Source: Pseudomonadota bacterium | GTDB lineage: Bacteria > Pseudomonadota > Gammaproteobacteria > Pseudomonadales > Azotimanducaceae | NCBI GenBank assembly: GCA_022571865.1 | Contig: JACZXA010000013.1 | Location: forward strand, 1 to 36,536 | DNA: 36,536 nt | Direction: 5' to 3' | The notes under the pieces: generated by a model | What the model saw: the letters and a program-made list of their open reading frames with translations, nothing else | Told to the model about the DNA's origin: nothing | The model's database searches: none | Made by a program: the position numbers and the translations under genes | Shown: in pieces, positions 33,952 through 36,536 of the stretch | How the letters are laid out: each line of letters opens with the position of its first letter | Numbering within the stretch: the stretch's first letter is position 1

Positions 33952-35709
33952 CTACTGCGCTGCGCCATGACGAAAACCGCGTCGGGCCTGCCGCTCGTGA
34001 AAGCGCATGGAGGACATCGACGCCTCGATTTCTCGCGTCATTGGCGGGCATTCACCGAAGATCAGTGCCGCAATTAATGCTGCAGCGAAGTGGCTGGTTA
34101 CGGTACCCATGGAGCCATGTGCCGTGGAGACGTAATAGTCGGTCAGTGCCGTTCCATCGTCTGCATACAGTCGTCCTGCCACGGGGGTCTTGTCCGATGC
34201 GATACAGCGCACGCCGCGTGCCCGTCCGTGCCAGCGGTACTCGAGGTTACCCAACCGCTCGAGGTTCGTTCTGGTAGCCCGCTCCACCGGCCATGGCCGG
34301 TATTCGTAGGTCGCCCCGACGGCGAGACGTTCTCCGTTGGGGGCGAGGTAGCCGTTGCCAAGCAATGGCATTCGGGGCTGGATTTCCGGGACGACATAAT
34401 CGAGCTGCCCGTATACGGCTGCAATCTCGAGATAACGGGCCCCCGTAAATTTTTGACTCTCGACTCCGCAGGCGAGCACACAGGGGTATGCCGGGGCTTC
34501 GGTCAGCGGCTCGGATGGCCGCAACTCTATGGAGGGATGGGTGAGCAGGTGAGTACACAAAGCTCGAGTGTCAACGACACATGCTGTGGGAAAGCTGAGA
34601 GCGGCATCGGTTATCTGCCAGTTGGCGAGGTCGGATGCAGCGTTTGCCGTGAGGGATTGCAACCAGCTACCGCTGGCGGCGTAGCGTGTTGCAATTTTCT
34701 CGAGTTTTGCCGGTGTCATGTTGGGTCCGGGCAGTTGCAGCGCGCCGCTGACCCGCACACCCGGTCGGTCATGACAATAGTGGGTGCTATACAGATAGGC
34801 GTGGCAGCGCAACGCGGCTGCCGTGCTGTCATCGCCCAGTAGACGACCATGCAGCACCATGGTGGGTATGGCGGATGCACCTGCGACCGACGGGGCGTGA
34901 TGTACGGAGACCTCGACACCCAACTCGGCGAGGTGGCGAGCGACGCTCGCACCGGCCAGACCAGCACCCAGAACCGCGACTTTTTTTGGGTGACTCAGCG
35001 TGAGCAAGGACTTTCCCGAAAAGGTGCCGGCCAGGGTCTCGCGTTTACGGCCATGAACGCGTTGGTCCACCCGGCGCATACTGAAACCGGCTTCCTGTAA
35101 CCCACGACGGACGTGACCGGCGCAGCTATAGGTGGCAACGCCTGTGTTGGCCCCCGACAGCGAAGCGAGCTGGCTGAAAAGCGCGGGACTCCACAATGTC
35201 GGATTCTTGCGCGGATCAAAACCATCGAGATACCACACATCGAACGGGCGGCGTTGCCTGCCGATGAGATCATTCAGCCCCGTCCTTGCGTCACCCCAGA
35301 AAACGGACAGGGTGATTTTCCCCTCGGCGAAGTGGCGTCGGTGCCAACCTTCTATCAGGGGAGGATAGCGCGTCGCCAATTCCGCATAGATGGGATGGTC
35401 GTCCGCGCGCCGATTCGCGAGCGTGGTGAATTCGGCCGGGGCGATGGGCGCGTCTTCGAAACTCATGAAGTGCAACCGACAACCGGCGCGCAGGCAGGCT
35501 TCGGCTGTCACCACAAAGTTGAGTCCGGTACCGAAGCCAAGCTCGCCGACGATAATCCGATCACGAACCCGGACAAGGTCGGTTAAGCCTCCCGGAGTAA
35601 TGAAAAACCGCTCGACCTCTTGAAGGCCGTCGGCAGCGTGATACATGTCGTCGTAGTTCTTGCTGTACGGTTGCCCGTCGCGCCAGATGAGTTGGGCGGC
35701 TTTGATCAT
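33952..35709 (-). CDS. mnmC: Bifunctional tRNA wobble-uridine modification enzyme MnmC
   Basis: Completes mnm5s2U34 in tRNAs: the C-terminal FAD domain removes carboxymethyl from cmnm5U and the N-terminal domain methylates the result with SAM. Residues 1-230 are the methyltransferase (GELGFGTGLNF, then FDVWYLDGFDPRKNP). From about 245 the oxidoreductase starts with VAVLGAGLAGASVARHLAELG. The FAD-contact motif usually read as GASGN is GASAI here. The C-terminal RGVRCIASDKTPVAG and STAHGSMGTVTS are conserved. ATG 35709 gives MIKAAQLIWRDGQPYS, the family start, and 585 residues (E. coli 668). The ATG lies 2 bp after the sulfurtransferase stop. Confidence 0.93.
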   Translation of the reverse strand: MIKAAQLIWRDGQPYSKNYDDMYHAADGLQEVERFFITPGGLTDLVRVRDRIIVGELGFGTGLNFVVTAEACLRAGCRLHFMSFEDAPIAPAEFTTLANRRADDHPIYAELATRYPPLIEGWHRRHFAEGKITLSVFWGDARTGLNDLIGRQRRPFDVWYLDGFDPRKNPTLWSPALFSQLASLSGANTGVATYSCAGHVRRGLQEAGFSMRRVDQRVHGRKRETLAGTFSGKSLLTLSHPKKVAVLGAGLAGASVARHLAELGVEVSVHHAPSVAGASAIPTMVLHGRLLGDDSTAAALRCHAYLYSTHYCHDRPGVRVSGALQLPGPNMTPAKLEKIATRYAASGSWLQSLTANAASDLANWQITDAALSFPTACVVDTRALCTHLLTHPSIELRPSEPLTEAPAYPCVLACGVESQKFTGARYLEIAAVYGQLDYVVPEIQPRMPLLGNGYLAPNGERLAVGATYEYRPWPVERATRTNLERLGNLEYRWHGRARGVRCIASDKTPVAGRLYADDGTALTDYYVSTAHGSMGTVTSHFAAALIAALIFGECPPMTREIEASMSSMRFHERQARRGFRHGAAQ

Positions 35710-35711
35710 TG

Positions 35712-36140
35712 CTATCGGGGTAGATTGGTTGCGCGAGCGATGGGACGCTCCGGGTCCAGTATCCACTCGCTCCACGATCCCGGGTACAGGATTGGCTCGG
35801 CAAGCCCGGCAATACGCATGGCCAGAACGTTGTGCGCGGCCGTGACGCCCGAGCCGCAGTAACAGATTGGGTGATCGCCGAACGATGCGAATCTTTCCCG
35901 TAGCTCGATCGCTCTTTTGAAGGCGCCGTCTGCCGCTAGATTTTCCTGGAAGGGTCGGCAGACTGCACCCGGAATGTGCCCGGCAACCGGGTCAATGGGT
36001 TCTCCCTCGCCCGCCCAGCGGGCCTGGGACCGCGCATCGATGAGCCGGAGATTGGCAAGATCGCGTGCCAGGGTCGTAACATCGATGGTTCTGGTCAGTG
36101 AGGAACGAATACTGAAGTTGCCTGGTGCCGGTGATTGATT
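35712..36140 (-). pseudogene. Sulfurtransferase (SseA-like), C-terminal rhodanese domain only
   Basis: The minus-strand frame from 36140 to the stop at 35712-35714 encodes a complete C-terminal rhodanese domain. It starts PAPGNFSIRSSL, includes IDARSQARWAGEGEPID and GHIPGAVCRPF, the active-site loop CYCGSGVTAAH with the catalytic Cys, and LYPGSWSEW. This is the second half of a thiosulfate/3-mercaptopyruvate sulfurtransferase of about 280 residues. The N-terminal rhodanese half should lie at higher coordinates but is absent: an in-frame stop occurs at 36141-36143 and the DNA there codes for something else on the other strand. No proper start is visible. It is therefore either broken by a rearrangement or cut by an assembly join. 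mnmC follows 2 bp downstream. Confidence 0.85.
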
Positions 36141-36536
36141 CTATTAATCCGACAAGCGGTCCAACACAAGGAAGCACATCGATTGTGATTGAGGGGGATG
36201 ACTTTGTTGCAGGCCTTATGCTTGATATTGTCGGTAATCCGGCCACGGTTAATGTGGTTTCTGATACCCGAATAAATGCGTTAACTCCTATCGGAATTGT
36301 TGGACCTGCAGACGTTGTCGTTACAAACCCGGATGGGGGTACAGATACTTTGGTGGGTGGGTTTACTTACACACCACCTCCTGTTGTTAGCAGTATAACA
36401 TTCCCTGTTCCTGCCGAAGGGTTGACAACAAACAACACTCTTGTTACAATAAATGGCACTGATTTCGCGGGGATACCAACTGTAACCTTTGACGGGGTGG
36501 AAGGAATCGTTAATGCTGTGAACAGCACGCAGATTC
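36125..36536 (+). CDS. Partial protein with tandem IPT/TIG domains
   Basis: The plus-strand frame is open from 36116 to the window end; recognisable protein starts near 36125. VPVIDSINPTSGPTQGSTSI followed by VIEGDDF is the start of an IPT/TIG immunoglobulin-like domain of about 82 residues ending GGFTYTPPPVV. A second copy begins SSITFPVPAEGL with VTINGTDFAG and runs off the edge. Such repeats occur in large secreted or surface proteins. Base composition is clearly AT-richer and codon choice differs from the rest of the window. There is no start codon context or ribosome site at the left end, so this is an internal fragment joined to the sulfurtransferase gene. Confidence 0.75.
   Translation, partial: MPVIDSINPTSGPTQGSTSIVIEGDDFVAGLMLDIVGNPATVNVVSDTRINALTPIGIVGPADVVVTNPDGGTDTLVGGFTYTPPPVVSSITFPVPAEGLTTNNTLVTINGTDFAGIPTVTFDGVEGIVNAVNSTQI

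Overview
The window reads as chromosomal core DNA of a gammaproteobacterium of moderate-to-high GC. The evidence is gene content and order: class Ia nrdA/nrdB of the Pseudomonas type, an Rsx/Rnf operon ending in nth, metG divergent from apbC and followed by dcd, grxD next to rnt, motY next to argG, and purM divergent from a DUF2066 gene and hda. These neighbourhoods resemble Pseudomonas and related gammaproteobacteria. Genus cannot be set from sequence alone. No tRNA, rRNA, CRISPR array, prophage or transposase gene was seen.

Layout. 1-431: the edge of an unrecognised helical protein (minus strand). 537-4892: nrdA-nrdB on the minus strand. 4893-5422: a 530-bp divergent control region with NrdR-like boxes, a perfect DnaA box and a strong inverted repeat. 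5423-6901: glpK. 7020-12207: two cyclic-di-GMP genes, a membrane GGDEF cyclase and a large PilZ-DUF1631-GGDEF-EAL protein. 12215-15799: argF, argD and a patB/malY-type C-S lyase on the minus strand, with a palindromic element between argF and argD. 15956-19608: grxD, rnt (minus strand), a shortened motY, argG and a zinc-ribbon protein. 19643-25948: a tightly overlapping minus-strand operon metG-rsxA-rsxB/C-rsxD-rsxG-rsxE-nth. 26035-27649: apbC and dcd. 27650-28059: non-coding, with a MITE-like inverted repeat. 28060-29082: purM (minus strand). 29236-32650: DUF2066, a CDP-alcohol phosphatidyltransferase, hda and a MurG-like glycosyltransferase. 32765-33943: serA. 33952-36140: mnmC and the C-terminal half of a rhodanese-type sulfurtransferase (minus strand). 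36125-36536: AT-richer DNA coding for tandem IPT/TIG domains.

Functional links. Nucleotide supply and replication control recur: nrdAB, dcd and purM, plus hda, which inactivates DnaA; a DnaA box lies upstream of nrdA. Arginine synthesis is represented by argF, argD and argG. The Rsx operon carries electrons from a soluble donor through membrane subunits.

The most unusual observation is that the rsxB position holds an RsxB fused to the C-terminal two-cluster ferredoxin part of RsxC. The NADH/FMN-binding body of RsxC is absent from the operon. Other points of interest are the PilZ-DUF1631-GGDEF-EAL fusion, two putative non-autonomous mobile palindromes with flanking direct repeats, the truncated motY, a MurG paralogue outside a cell-wall cluster, and an abrupt junction near 36130 that cuts the sulfurtransferase gene and could be an insertion, a rearrangement or an assembly chimera.
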